A model generated the notes under the pieces. That model did not search any database and was not told the DNA's origin. It saw nothing but the letters and a program-made list of their open reading frames with translations. Positions 33,219-42,782 of a stretch of DNA of 63,357 bases are shown here, piece after piece. The stretch is taken from contig CAJQSI010000003.1 of NCBI GenBank assembly GCA_905612515.1, positions 1 to 63,357 of the forward strand, read 5' to 3'. Positions within the stretch are counted from its first letter, which is position 1. The number at the start of each line of letters is the position of its first letter. A program made the translations under genes and the position numbers. The stretch comes from an uncultured Opitutales bacterium. Lineage in GTDB: Bacteria > Verrucomicrobiota > Verrucomicrobiia > Opitutales > Seribacteraceae.

Positions 33219-34406
33219 TCAATCGGTCGATGTTTTCTTGCTGCGTTGTTTGCGGTATTGTGAGGGTGTCATGCCCTCAACGCGTGAGAAAACCTTGCAG
33301 AAGTGATCAGCGTTGCGGAAGCCCAGGTCGATAGCCATGGCCTTGAAGGATTCTTCCGTCTCGAGCATGAGTCGCTTGGCCCGCACGATACGTAAGCGGG
33401 CAATCTCCTCGGCAATGGTGCGTCCTAGGGAATCTCTGAACTTACGTTCCAGAGTGCGCCTCGTAGTGGCTACAGCTGCAGATACGTCGTTGACCTGTAT
33501 TCTTTCATGTCCATTTTCCGCAATGAAACGAAGGGCTTTTGCCACAACGGGATCTTCCGCTGCGTGCGAATCAGTCGATTGACGGGGGATCAATCCCTTT
33601 GGGGGTGAATATTCCATCGTTTTGGGCGAATCCTTTTTATTCATCATCTCATCGAGTTTTGCCGCAGCTCGAAAACCGATCAGCTCGAAGTCCAAATCGA
33701 TGCTGGTCAGGGTGGGGTAGGGAGATGCGCAGATTGCGGGCTCGTTGGAAGTTCCGACGATTGCCACGTCTTGAGGAACCTTCAGTCCTTTTGCCCGACA
33801 AGTTTCAATTAGATACCTGCAGTACAGGTCGTTGCTCACGAGAATTCCAGTCGGGGCTTCCAAGGATTCCACCCATTTTTCCAGGCCCTCGAGGAATCTT
33901 TCCCAGCCAAGGGCTTCTCCCCCCAAGGCTGTTCTTTGGAAACGGTAGGTGGTGAATCGAAAGCCAAGTGGTTTCAAGATTTCCCTGAAGCCTTGAATTG
34001 CTAGCCGGGAATCCTTTTCGCGAAGGAATCCCATATAGCCGAATCGTTTAAAACCCCGTCCCACCAAGTGCTGGGCGGCCATCCTGCCAGAGGTCTCCAA
34101 GTCAGGCAGTACGCTCGAGACGTTTTTTGCGGGAGAATTGAGCCACACGTTGACTGTCGGGATTTTGTGCTTAAGGGCGACTTGAGCCAAAGGTTCGCTT
34201 ATGCGTCCAAGAATACCATGAAACGGAGCCACCCCCGACTTGGGCTTCGGGACGCGAGTCGCACTTGGAGTGATGACGCAATCCCATCCTGCCTTGTCCG
34301 CATACTCGTGAATCCCTGCATAGGTCTCCAGATGTCGCTTGTGACCCCATTCCATTTCGAGACAAATAGCGACTCGCTTTGGACTCTTGTTGTCTTTTCT
34401 TTTCAT
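33219..34406 (-). CDS. XylR-type AraC family transcriptional regulator
   Basis: 395 residues from the ATG at 34406; the frame runs on to 34460 but would add a poor leader. About residues 10-270 are a LacI/periplasmic-binding-like sensor (VAICLEMEWGHKRH, GILGRISEPLAQVALKHKIPTVN, ILVSNDLYCRYLIETCRAKGLKVP). The last 105 residues are an AraC-type double HTH (INDVSAAVATTRRTLERKFRDSLGRTIAEEI, FKAMAIDLGFRNADHFCKVFSRVEGMTPSQYRK). Such proteins sense sugars and activate sugar-use operons. Likely targets are the flanking SGNH/sulfatase genes or the divergent oxidoreductase; no operator could be identified. Confidence 0.92.
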   Translation of the reverse strand: MKRKDNKSPKRVAICLEMEWGHKRHLETYAGIHEYADKAGWDCVITPSATRVPKPKSGVAPFHGILGRISEPLAQVALKHKIPTVNVWLNSPAKNVSSVLPDLETSGRMAAQHLVGRGFKRFGYMGFLREKDSRLAIQGFREILKPLGFRFTTYRFQRTALGGEALGWERFLEGLEKWVESLEAPTGILVSNDLYCRYLIETCRAKGLKVPQDVAIVGTSNEPAICASPYPTLTSIDLDFELIGFRAAAKLDEMMNKKDSPKTMEYSPPKGLIPRQSTDSHAAEDPVVAKALRFIAENGHERIQVNDVSAAVATTRRTLERKFRDSLGRTIAEEIARLRIVRAKRLMLETEESFKAMAIDLGFRNADHFCKVFSRVEGMTPSQYRKQRSKKTSTD

Positions 34407-34539
34407 TAAGCTTGAATCTTTGGAGAAGGCCAAGTCGCGGGTCAATCCTGCATGACGCAAAAAAGCGATAAAATTACGCTTAAAGGATTTCCAATTGATT
34501 TGTCGTTTTGAGGCAATACGTTATGGAATCAATCCTACA

Positions 34540-36135
34540 ATGGACACTCTTGCATCCAGGTACGACATCGCTATCGTCGGAGGCGGACACAATGGTTTGG
34601 TTGCCGCTTGTTACTTGGCCAAGGCGGGTCTAAGTGTTCTGGTTCTCGAACGAAACCCTGAACTTGGTGGAGCGACTCGTTCTGCCAAAGCCTTCGAAGG
34701 AGTGGAAGCCAAGCTGTCTGTCTACTCCTATCTGATCAGCCTCTTCCCACAAAAGATAATAGATGATCTCGGACTCAACCTCGAGCTCCTATTCCGACGG
34801 ACTGCTTCCTACACTCCTGCTTTTGAAAACGGCAATTTCCAAGAACTACTTCTTCGTAATGATGCTTCCGATGGGAATCGAGATGCTTTTATTTCCCTAA
34901 CGGGTTCCGATTCAGATTACCGAGGTTATCTGGAATTAATTGCGATGCAGGAGAAGGTGGCCTCGTCGGTTTGGCCAAGCTTGACTGAACCTCTTCTTTC
35001 CCGAAAGGAAATGCGCGGGCGACTGGACGACGACGGCAAGAAAGCTTGGCAATCCCTCGTGGAGGAACCGTTGGGTGTGGTGATCGAAAAGCTGATTTCA
35101 AACAACTTGGCTCGAGGTCTCGTGTTCACGGATGCTAAGATTGGCGTGTCGACGCATCCGCACGATCCAAGCCTACTGCAGAATCGTTGCTTTCTTTATC
35201 ATGTCATCGGTCGGGGAAAGGGGGAATGGCGTGTTCCGCTGGGTGGTATGGGAGCATTGGTTGATGAGCTCATCCGGGTCGCGCTCTCCACGGGTAAGGT
35301 TACTTTCGCTACCCGAGTCAAGGTCACCTCGGTCGGTTCGAATTTGAAGAATGCTTCCTTGGCCTTCGAGGTCGATGGGCAGAACCTGGAGGTTGATGCT
35401 CGTTTCGTTCTATGCAATGCATCGGCTCTAGAGCTTGGGAGGTTGACCGGCAAATCCATGGAACCCGAGATAATCGACGAGGGGGCCGGATTCAAAGTCA
35501 ACATGCTCCTCGAAAGACTACCCCGACTCCTCTCGAAAAAATACTCGTCTGAGGAAGCGTTTGCGGGTACCTTTCACATCAACGAGGGGTACGAGGAGAT
35601 GGAGGTCTCTCACCGTTCGAGTGTTGCCCGTGAGATGCCCGCAAGCCCTCCGGGAGAAATTTACTGCCACACCCTGACCGACGATTCCATTCTTTCTGCC
35701 GAACTCAACGCCAAGGGCTTTCATACCCTCACGCTTTTTGGCTTGGACATGCCCTATCGACTATTCGAGGAAGACAACGGAAAAGCCCGCGATGAGGCTT
35801 TGCAAAGATACCTTGCCGGCATCAACCGGTTTCTCGAGGAACCGATCGAGGACTGTCTTGCCAAGGATGCCAACGGCAAGTACTGCATCGAGGCCATGAG
35901 CCCGGTCGACTTGGAGAAAAAGATTCACCTGCCCAAGGGAAACATCTTCCATGGCGACCTCACCTGGCCCTTTGCCGAAGACGAGGAGGAAGTCGGCCAA
36001 TGGGGCGTGGAGACCGAACACCCGAACATTTTCCTCTGCGGATCCTCGGCCAAACGCGGAGGTGCGGTCAGCGGCATCCCCGGGCACAACGCCGCCAAGA
36101 AGGTCCTGCAGGAAATCATGGACGGAAAGCAATAA
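34540..36135 (+). CDS. FAD-dependent oxidoreductase, phytoene desaturase/PYROXD2-like
   Basis: 531 residues from the ATG at 34540, just before the dinucleotide-binding motif IAIVGGGHNGLVAACYLAKAG; an earlier start at 34495 is possible. FAD binding continues with LERNPELGGATRSA, a VPLGGMGALVDELIRVA segment and the C-terminal FLCGSSAKRGGAVSGIPGHNAA signature. This is the amine-oxidase/carotenoid-desaturase superfamily, nearest to the 'NAD(P)/FAD-dependent oxidoreductase' PYROXD2-like group. It is cytoplasmic with an unknown substrate. It diverges from the AraC regulator across about 130 bases, the usual place for shared control. Confidence 0.88.
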   Translation: MDTLASRYDIAIVGGGHNGLVAACYLAKAGLSVLVLERNPELGGATRSAKAFEGVEAKLSVYSYLISLFPQKIIDDLGLNLELLFRRTASYTPAFENGNFQELLLRNDASDGNRDAFISLTGSDSDYRGYLELIAMQEKVASSVWPSLTEPLLSRKEMRGRLDDDGKKAWQSLVEEPLGVVIEKLISNNLARGLVFTDAKIGVSTHPHDPSLLQNRCFLYHVIGRGKGEWRVPLGGMGALVDELIRVALSTGKVTFATRVKVTSVGSNLKNASLAFEVDGQNLEVDARFVLCNASALELGRLTGKSMEPEIIDEGAGFKVNMLLERLPRLLSKKYSSEEAFAGTFHINEGYEEMEVSHRSSVAREMPASPPGEIYCHTLTDDSILSAELNAKGFHTLTLFGLDMPYRLFEEDNGKARDEALQRYLAGINRFLEEPIEDCLAKDANGKYCIEAMSPVDLEKKIHLPKGNIFHGDLTWPFAEDEEEVGQWGVETEHPNIFLCGSSAKRGGAVSGIPGHNAAKKVLQEIMDGKQ

Positions 36136-36154
36136 ATTCAATACGAGTAACCCC

Positions 36155-36694
36155 ATGAAACTCAACGAGACCAGCCTCCTTCTTTACTTTACCTTGCTCT
36201 CCTTCGGATTCGGGATGCAAGCATTTGCCGACGAGTTACCCCCGGGACTTGGGAAACAAGTATCGGGCGATGAGTTGCCCCCGGGGCTCGAGCTAGCCAT
36301 TAGCAACCCGGCAATTCCGGTCATCGTGGATGCGACCGTCCTGCGTTTCAACAAGGAGGGGTATGGTGAGATCAAGGTGAACAAGGTTTACAAAGTAATG
36401 GCAGCCAAGGGGAAATTCGTTCCGCCAAAATGGGTTCGAGGTTATGGTTACGCCGGTTCGGACAAGATTGCCCCCTTGCGGATCGTTTCCGGCGGACGAC
36501 CCGGCAGGTTTCTTTTTTTCCTCGATGGAGACCTCCTCTATTCGACTTACAACAACCGTTTCCCCATCCGCGAAGGAAAGAACGGGGAACTTGAGGTCGG
36601 GGTTGGGTTTAATGGCGGAGGCGGTCCTTGGAAAACGCTGAAGGAAATCGTTCGAAGAATTCCTTTAGCTCCAACAAAAAAAAACAAAAAATAA
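36155..36694 (+). CDS. Secreted protein of unknown function with short internal repeat
   Basis: 179 residues from the ATG at 36155, which gives a signal peptide ending at QAFA. Immediately after cleavage the segment DELPPGL occurs twice, 13 residues apart, encoded by imperfectly duplicated DNA. The remainder is one small beta-rich domain (PVIVDATVLRFNKEGYGEIKV, GSDKIAPLRIVSGGRPGRF). It resembles 'G-K-V' domain proteins that sit on the cell surface, but no family is recognised. Its stop overlaps the next start by one base. Confidence 0.65.
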   Translation: MKLNETSLLLYFTLLSFGFGMQAFADELPPGLGKQVSGDELPPGLELAISNPAIPVIVDATVLRFNKEGYGEIKVNKVYKVMAAKGKFVPPKWVRGYGYAGSDKIAPLRIVSGGRPGRFLFFLDGDLLYSTYNNRFPIREGKNGELEVGVGFNGGGGPWKTLKEIVRRIPLAPTKKNKK

Positions 36695-37164
36695 TGAAAA
36701 AAACCATTATCTCCCTAATGGCTTGCCTTCTATTCGTCAGTTTCTCAAACGCTGCTGACCCAAGCTCGGACCGCTGTAAAGTCGAGTTTTTCGAAAAGCT
36801 CTACAAGACCAAGATCGTCGGCGTGAAGTTGCTTGAGGAGTACCCTGATCCTGATCAGTTTTATTCCGCCATAGCCAAGCAGGTGGGCATTCCGAAGATT
36901 GCACTCGATGCGGTCGATAACCAATTCGGCTGGAAGCAAGACGACGAGAATTTCTTAGCAGTCATAGTCAAGGGCGGAGGGACTTCCGATGATTGGGGGG
37001 TAATGGTCACCAAGTTTCCAACCGGCCTCAAGACTGCAAAGAGCAAGGAAGAAAAGATGAAATTGCTCAAGAAAATGGAAATGAAGATGGTCGTGATCGG
37101 TTATGACGGAAAGATTTTCTTTCCCGAGAAAAAGAAAAGAAAGACGGCGCCGAATCAGGATTAA
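36694..37164 (+). CDS. Secreted protein of unknown function, 156 residues
   Basis: Signal peptide (ISLMACLLFVSFSNA), a conserved-looking core (CKVEFFEKLYKTKIVGVKLLEE), then a Lys-rich C-terminus with KKKRK. The start at 36694 shares one base with the stop of the upstream gene and gives a better leader than the longer frame from 36628. No family recognised. It is part of a run of small secreted or lipid-anchored proteins. Confidence 0.6.
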   Translation: MKKTIISLMACLLFVSFSNAADPSSDRCKVEFFEKLYKTKIVGVKLLEEYPDPDQFYSAIAKQVGIPKIALDAVDNQFGWKQDDENFLAVIVKGGGTSDDWGVMVTKFPTGLKTAKSKEEKMKLLKKMEMKMVVIGYDGKIFFPEKKKRKTAPNQD

Positions 37165-37195
37165 TGGAACCGTCTGCCTTTGCGCCGCTGCTCCA

Positions 37196-37564
37196 ATGAT
37201 TCGAGCTCTTTGTATTTTGTCTATCATAAGCGGAACTGCCTGTTCGGTGCTCGAACAGACAAAAACGCAAGAATTCCAGATGACATGGAAAATCGATCCT
37301 AACGACAAAAATGGAGAAAATTCTCTGGTAGAGCTTTCTTTCGTCGATTTCCCAGGACACTACGTCGGCGAATATTCGAATCAATTGGCGGATCACTTGA
37401 AGAAAGAAGGAAAGGAAGAAGTGTCTGCAACCTTTGAACTCTCACGGGATGCGTTCGGGAATGTCAGTTACAGTGTCCGCGAAATCGCGGGGCTTAAGCA
37501 ATGGGCGGCATCCTTTAGCTACGGAGGCACTTCGGGATCGCCCGAACGTTCGCCTTTCGAATGA
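37196..37564 (+). CDS. Putative lipoprotein, 122 residues
   Basis: The ATG at 37196 opens a lipoprotein-like leader (RALCILSIISGTAC); the longer frame from 37103 would put this inside the protein. After the Cys a small domain follows with SLVELSFVDFPGHYVGEYSN and an ATFELSRDAFGNVSY hairpin. The lipobox (GTAC) is weak. Its stop overlaps the next lipoprotein gene by four bases (ATGA). Function unknown. Confidence 0.55.
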   Translation: MIRALCILSIISGTACSVLEQTKTQEFQMTWKIDPNDKNGENSLVELSFVDFPGHYVGEYSNQLADHLKKEGKEEVSATFELSRDAFGNVSYSVREIAGLKQWAASFSYGGTSGSPERSPFE

Positions 37565-37998
37565 AACTTTTATCCATACTCTTCTGCATTTGCTTGGGCG
37601 GTTGCCTCGATTTCGGCGAGGACGTCGAACTCACCGGAGCGGAGATCACGGACAAGGAACTTGCCGAGGTTACGAGAAGGACAGGAATCGATTTCCCCGA
37701 GGGCTCGGTCGGGCTCGGTTATTATTTTTTGGGCTCGGGAATCGATGATGCCCTCGCCCTCAAGGCCTCGATTCCCGACAATAAACGATTGGATTTCCTG
37801 AAGAACGAATTGTTTGAAAAGGGAGACAAATCCAAAGCCTCCATCCGGATCGGAAGAGATCAACCTTGGTGGAATCTCGATGAACTCAAGGAACGGGAAG
37901 ATCGCAAGATGGATCTGCCCAAAGGCAAATACGTCGAATGCGCCTTGGGAAAAGAAAACGGGAAGTGGACCGTCTACGTTTCTTGGATGTCAACCTGA
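37561..37998 (+). CDS. Lipoprotein of unknown function, 145 residues
   Basis: The leader LLSILFCICLGGC has a clear lipobox (LGGC), so the protein should be lipid-anchored. The mature part (LAEVTRRTGIDFPEGSVGLGYYF, KASIPDNKRLDFLKNELFEKG) is a small alpha-beta domain of a type often found as stand-alone lipoproteins in planctomycetes and verrucomicrobia. It is translationally coupled (ATGA) to the lipoprotein before it. avtA starts 13 bases after its stop. Confidence 0.7.
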   Translation: MKLLSILFCICLGGCLDFGEDVELTGAEITDKELAEVTRRTGIDFPEGSVGLGYYFLGSGIDDALALKASIPDNKRLDFLKNELFEKGDKSKASIRIGRDQPWWNLDELKEREDRKMDLPKGKYVECALGKENGKWTVYVSWMST

Positions 37999-38010
37999 AG
38001 GGACTTGCTA

Positions 38011-39267
38011 ATGGAACACTCTGACTTTGGGAAACGCTTCGCCGGCAAGATCGGCATCGGGGAATTGATGGATGACTTGGGCAATGCCTTGGTTGCGGAT
38101 CCGGCCCCCCTTATGCTCGGGGGCGGAAACCCTAGTCACGTTCCGCAGGTACAGGCCTTGTTCCGCAAGCGCATGGAAGCCATCCTCGCCGAACCTGGGG
38201 AGTTCGAGCGTTTGATTGGGAACTATGACACTCCGCAGGGGTCGAAGAGTTTCATTGAAGCCTTGGTCGAGCTTTTCAGAAATGAGTTCGGTTGGAATCT
38301 TGGCCCCGAGAACATCGGCCTGACCAACGGAAGCCAGAATAGTTTCTTTTATCTCTTCAACCTCTTTGCCGGTCGGTTCGGGGATAGCAGGCGGAAGAAG
38401 ATTCTCCTGCCTCTCGCTCCCGAGTACATCGGATATTCCGAAGTTGGACTGGAAAAGGATTTCTTTCAGGCCAATCGCCCTGAAATCTCTCGACTGAACG
38501 ACCATATCTTCAAATACCAAGTCGACTTCGAAAGCCTTGAGCTCACCGACGAGGTCGGAGCGATCTGTTTCTCCCGTCCGACCAACCCGACGGGAAACGT
38601 CGTGACGGACGAGGAAGTCAATAGGTTGCGGGAATTGGCGAGCAGGCATGGCGTTCCACTCGTTATCGACAACGCATACGGCACTCCGTTTCCAAACATC
38701 ATCTACGAGGACGTCCGTCCGGTTTGGGATGAAAACACAATTGTTTGCATGAGCCTTTCCAAGCTTGGTTTGCCCGGTTTGCGCACGGGGATCGTGATCG
38801 CCCAACAGGAAGTCATTCAAATTGTTTCGCGTATGACTTCGGTGTTTAGCCTCGCTCCGGGTGGTGTTGGCCCGGGGCTTGCCCTCGACCTTGTTTCCAG
38901 CGGTGAGATAACCAGAATAAGTCGCGAGATCATTCGCCCCTTTTACGAGAGCAAGGTGAAGCGAGCCGTTGTCCAGTTGCAGGAGGAAATGTCGGGGGTT
39001 CCCTTCGCCATCCACAAACCGGAGGGAGCCCTCTTTCTCTGGCTTTGGTTCGAGGACCTCCCAATAACCAGCCGCGAGCTTTACGAGCGACTGAAGAAAA
39101 AGGGCGTACTGGTGGTCTCCGGGCATTATTTCTTTCCCGGACTGGATGAGCCATGGCGCCATAAGGACGAGTGCATCCGGGTGACCTACGCCCAGGACGA
39201 CGAGGTGGTGGAGAAGGGACTCTCGATCATCGCCGACGAAGTAAAGCAGTTATACTCCTCACAATAA
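38011..39267 (+). CDS. avtA: Valine-pyruvate aminotransferase
   Basis: 418-residue PLP enzyme of fold type I, cytoplasmic. It exchanges the amino group between valine or alanine and pyruvate or 2-oxoisovalerate. It can be followed along almost the entire E. coli AvtA: PLMLGGGNPSHVPQ near the start, NYDTPQGSK, LTNGSQNSFFYLFNLFAGR, SRPTNPTGNV, the Schiff-base Lys251 in MSLSKLGLPG, SLAPGGVGP and HKPEGALFLWLWFEDLPIT. The ATG at 38011 with AGGGA upstream is chosen over the TTG at 38005. The surrounding genes are secreted lipoproteins and do not explain its place; it is probably simply co-transcribed. Confidence 0.96.
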   Translation: MEHSDFGKRFAGKIGIGELMDDLGNALVADPAPLMLGGGNPSHVPQVQALFRKRMEAILAEPGEFERLIGNYDTPQGSKSFIEALVELFRNEFGWNLGPENIGLTNGSQNSFFYLFNLFAGRFGDSRRKKILLPLAPEYIGYSEVGLEKDFFQANRPEISRLNDHIFKYQVDFESLELTDEVGAICFSRPTNPTGNVVTDEEVNRLRELASRHGVPLVIDNAYGTPFPNIIYEDVRPVWDENTIVCMSLSKLGLPGLRTGIVIAQQEVIQIVSRMTSVFSLAPGGVGPGLALDLVSSGEITRISREIIRPFYESKVKRAVVQLQEEMSGVPFAIHKPEGALFLWLWFEDLPITSRELYERLKKKGVLVVSGHYFFPGLDEPWRHKDECIRVTYAQDDEVVEKGLSIIADEVKQLYSSQ

Positions 39268-39452
39268 CAAAACTTCAGACCGGTAGTCTTTGTTCGGTCG
39301 CTGTCGGAAATATCTTCCATAGCTCTTCCTCTTAAAGTCTTAGGTTCGACCAGCTGAAATGAATGACTCGGAAAAAATCTAACAAATTTTTCGCATAGGA
39401 GTCTTATTCAAAGGGTAACCCTTCAATTCTAATTCTTCTCAAAGTACTCATC

Positions 39453-42400
39453 ATGCGCGCAATAACATTACTTTTCGCACTCTTCTTCTATTCTTTCATT
39501 GGCTCGGTTCGTGCTCAGGACGTCCGCTTTCCGGCCATCCTAATCAAAGGGGCCGACCTCACCCTGATCGAGTGCGAAATTACCCGCGTCCTTGACGACG
39601 GGACGATCTCCTTCAAGCCAACCGGTGAAGGCGGGCTCGAGCAAGGCGTCGTCTATGCCGTTCTGGTTAACAAGCGCGAAATCACCCGCATCCAGGTATC
39701 GGAGGAAAAAGCCAAGGCAAGCTTGGCCAAGCCCGTGCCCGGACACCGTAGCCTCAAGGGCGTCCCCAAGGGAACCAAGGTAATGCTCCAAGCCGTCGAG
39801 GGAGGAGGGGCCTCGAAATACGTCCCGCTGCGCATGGACGAACTAACGATCGACGTGAAGGTCGTGGCCAACCTCGCGGTCACCACCCTGAGCATGAGTT
39901 TTCATAACGACCTGAACCGCGTGCTCGAGGGACGCCTCAACTTTCCCCTTGGGGAAGGACAGACCGTTTCGCGCTTCGCCATGACCGTCAACGGCAAGCT
40001 TCGCGAGGGCGTGGTGGTGGAAAAGGCCAAGGGTCGACAGGTATTCGAAACCATCGTCCGCCGGGGGATCGACCCTGGTTTGCTCGAGTGGACCAAGGGC
40101 AACGTCTTCAAGGCCCGCGTCTACCCCATCCTCGCCAAGGGGGACAAGAAAATCGTCATCGCCTACGAGCAGGAACTCAAGGATGCGGGCAAGGGATTTC
40201 TCTACTCCCTGCCGCTTCACTTTCAGGCAAAGGTCGACCGCTTTCACCTTCGGGCAGAAGTGTTCAAGCAGGACATTGCACCCGACCTAGGTTCCAACGA
40301 GCTGGCCAACCTGCGCTTCGAGAAGTGGAACGAATCCTTCCTCGCCGAGACGACGAAGGAAAATTACCTGCCCAACCAGAGCCTCGCCTTCCAGCTCCCC
40401 AAGCAGGCCGACCGTCAGCGCATCTTCGTTGAGGGACCAGACGAAAAAACCTACTTTTATCTGAGCGTGAACCCCAAGGTTATCCGAAAGGCTAAGACCC
40501 TGCCCAAGAAGGTGGGCCTGATCTGGGACGCCTCTGCCTCAGCTCGTAGCCGGAATCTGGAAAAAGAACTCGCCGTTCTCGGTGACTACTTCTCGGAAAT
40601 CGGAGACCTCACGGTCACTTTGGTGGTTTTCCGAAATGAAGTTGAGCAGGCTCGTGAATTCACCGTGCGAAAGGGTGACTGGAAAAAACTCGCCGACGTA
40701 TTAAGCAAATTGCCCTACGACGGAGGTACCCAGCTCGGGGCACTCGACTTGACGAAATATGCCTGCGACGAGTTCATCCTCTCCACCGACGGCGTATCCA
40801 ATTTCGGGAAATCAGAACTTGCCCACGGCAAGGCCCCGGTCTACACGCTGAACTCTTCCCCCGTAGCCGAGCACGCCTATTTGCGCTATGTTTCTCAGGC
40901 CACCTCAGGGGCCTACCTGAATCTGGCCAACCTGACCAAGACCGAGGCTCAGGCCAAACTTGTCTCGGTTCCCTACTCCTTCCTCGGCGTCAGGCAAGAG
41001 GGTGAAGGCGTTACTGAGACCTATCCTCGAACCGCCGTTCCGGTCGACGGTTCCTTCTCCTTGGCCGGTATGCTCAAGGGTCCGGGCTCTGCCATCACTT
41101 TGGAATTCGGTTCGGGCGGAAAAGTCCTGCACACCGAAAAGATCACTCTCGACCGCAAGGCTCATGGCTCGGACAGCGGGCTTGCCCGGCGCATCTGGGC
41201 CCAGAAGAAAATCGCCGAGCTGGAGCTTCGCCCGAACAAGCATGAGGATGAAATCACCGAACTGGGCCAGGAACATTCCATCGTTACCCGCAACACCTCA
41301 CTCATCGTGCTCGACCGGTTGGAGGATTACGTTACCCACCGCATCATCCCCCCCGAGTCCGACCTGTGCCAGCAATACCTCGCCAAGATCGAACAGCAGC
41401 AAAAGATTGAGGACTTGGGACGTGAGGGACGGATCGCGGGCGTGGTGAACAAATTCGAGCAGCGAGTCGCCTGGTGGAACAATACCTTTAAGTTCGGCAC
41501 GGGCAAGCCCCCCCGGTTGAGCAAGAACAATGAAAATGAGGGTGGATTCTTGATCGGCTTGCGAAATTTTTTCTCTTTTGGGACAAGAACCGCCGAGAAT
41601 GATTTCATCGAAGGTCCACGTGAAAGTTCTAATGCAGAAATAGAGCCCTTCGCTAGTGCTGATGAGGTACTTATCCAACAAGACTCTTTGAACGAATCGG
41701 CGCTTATGCCCCATGTTCTGGCTGAGGTCATTGCCATAAGCGATGATTCCCTTGATCTCTCCTTGGACGGCGCGCCTTTTGAGGCTAGGGTTGAAGAAAG
41801 CAAAAGTCGAGACTCGGGTCCACCTCCCGCAGGTGCAATCAAGCTTAAGAAGTGGAACCCGAAGACCCCTTACCTCGCTAAGCTCAAGAAAGCCAAAGCC
41901 GGGGAGTGGTATCCCGTCTACCTCGAGCAACGCGAGGAGAACGAAGGCAGTTCCGCCTTCTTTCTCGATGTCTCTGATTTCTTTCTCGAGAAGAAACAGC
42001 CCGGGCTCGCCCTGCGCATCCTTTCCAACGTGGCCGAGATGGAACTCGAGAACCCGCAGTTGCTCCGCATACTCGGCTACCGGCTCATGCAAGTTGGCCG
42101 ACCCAAGCTCGCGGTCGCCGTGTTCGAGGAGATCCTAAAGATGCGCGAGGAAGAACCCCAGTCCTACCGCGACCTAGCCCTCGCCCTCGCCGCCGACAAG
42201 CAACACCGGCGGGCCGTCGACCTGCTCCGCCAAGTTGTGGAAGGCAAATGGAACGGACGCTTCCCCGAGATCGAGCTGATCGCCCTCAACGAGGTGAACG
42301 CCATCATCGCCACCTGCGGAAAGGAACTCGAACCGAGCAACCTCGACAAGCGTCTCCTCGAGAACCTGCCCGTTGACGTGCGGGTCATCCTGACCTGGGA

Positions 42401-42782
42401 TGCGGACAACACCGACATGGATCTCTGGGTGACCGACCCGAACGGAGAGAAATGCTATTACGAACACCGTGACACTTATATCGGTGGGCATATCTCGCGC
42501 GACTTTACCGGTGGTTACGGACCCGAGGAATTCCTTCTCAAGCGGGCCCAACCCGGCAAGTATCTGGTGCACGTGAACTATTACGGTAACCGCCAGCAAG
42601 TCATTGCGGGCGCCACCACCATCCAATTGGAAATGACCACAGACTTCGGAAAGCCCATCGCCAAGACCGAGGCTGTCACTCTGCGTCTGCAGGGATCCAA
42701 GGAAGTGATCAAGGTCGGCGAGTTCGTGATCCCCGGGAAATCGAGCAAGCAAAACCGCGTCAAGACTGGCAGGAGAAAATGA
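39453..42782 (+). CDS. Secreted VIT/vWFA-domain protein with TPR-like and DUF2135 domains
   Basis: 1109 residues with a signal peptide. In order: a short beta domain; the VIT domain (about 125-275, VPLRMDELTIDVKVVANLAVTT, RLNFPLGEGQTVSRFAMTVNGK); a vWFA domain from about 350 with an intact MIDAS D-x-S-x-S (Asp359, Ser361, Ser363) and ILSTDGVSN; a linker; two TPR-like helix pairs at about 840-930 (QPGLALRILSNVAEME, RPKLAVAVFEEILKMREEE); and a C-terminal DUF2135-type domain with TWDADNTDMDLWVTDPNGE. This domain set occurs in large extracellular proteins binding metal and other proteins. The next gene, a small lipoprotein, overlaps its stop by four bases. Confidence 0.88.
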   Translation: MRAITLLFALFFYSFIGSVRAQDVRFPAILIKGADLTLIECEITRVLDDGTISFKPTGEGGLEQGVVYAVLVNKREITRIQVSEEKAKASLAKPVPGHRSLKGVPKGTKVMLQAVEGGGASKYVPLRMDELTIDVKVVANLAVTTLSMSFHNDLNRVLEGRLNFPLGEGQTVSRFAMTVNGKLREGVVVEKAKGRQVFETIVRRGIDPGLLEWTKGNVFKARVYPILAKGDKKIVIAYEQELKDAGKGFLYSLPLHFQAKVDRFHLRAEVFKQDIAPDLGSNELANLRFEKWNESFLAETTKENYLPNQSLAFQLPKQADRQRIFVEGPDEKTYFYLSVNPKVIRKAKTLPKKVGLIWDASASARSRNLEKELAVLGDYFSEIGDLTVTLVVFRNEVEQAREFTVRKGDWKKLADVLSKLPYDGGTQLGALDLTKYACDEFILSTDGVSNFGKSELAHGKAPVYTLNSSPVAEHAYLRYVSQATSGAYLNLANLTKTEAQAKLVSVPYSFLGVRQEGEGVTETYPRTAVPVDGSFSLAGMLKGPGSAITLEFGSGGKVLHTEKITLDRKAHGSDSGLARRIWAQKKIAELELRPNKHEDEITELGQEHSIVTRNTSLIVLDRLEDYVTHRIIPPESDLCQQYLAKIEQQQKIEDLGREGRIAGVVNKFEQRVAWWNNTFKFGTGKPPRLSKNNENEGGFLIGLRNFFSFGTRTAENDFIEGPRESSNAEIEPFASADEVLIQQDSLNESALMPHVLAEVIAISDDSLDLSLDGAPFEARVEESKSRDSGPPPAGAIKLKKWNPKTPYLAKLKKAKAGEWYPVYLEQREENEGSSAFFLDVSDFFLEKKQPGLALRILSNVAEMELENPQLLRILGYRLMQVGRPKLAVAVFEEILKMREEEPQSYRDLALALAADKQHRRAVDLLRQVVEGKWNGRFPEIELIALNEVNAIIATCGKELEPSNLDKRLLENLPVDVRVILTWDADNTDMDLWVTDPNGEKCYYEHRDTYIGGHISRDFTGGYGPEEFLLKRAQPGKYLVHVNYYGNRQQVIAGATTIQLEMTTDFGKPIAKTEAVTLRLQGSKEVIKVGEFVIPGKSSKQNRVKTGRRK

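Noticed and set aside
39411-39423. AAGGG-TAA-CCCTT palindrome before the VIT/vWFA gene
   Set aside because: Five base pairs with a three-base loop is too short to support an operator or terminator.
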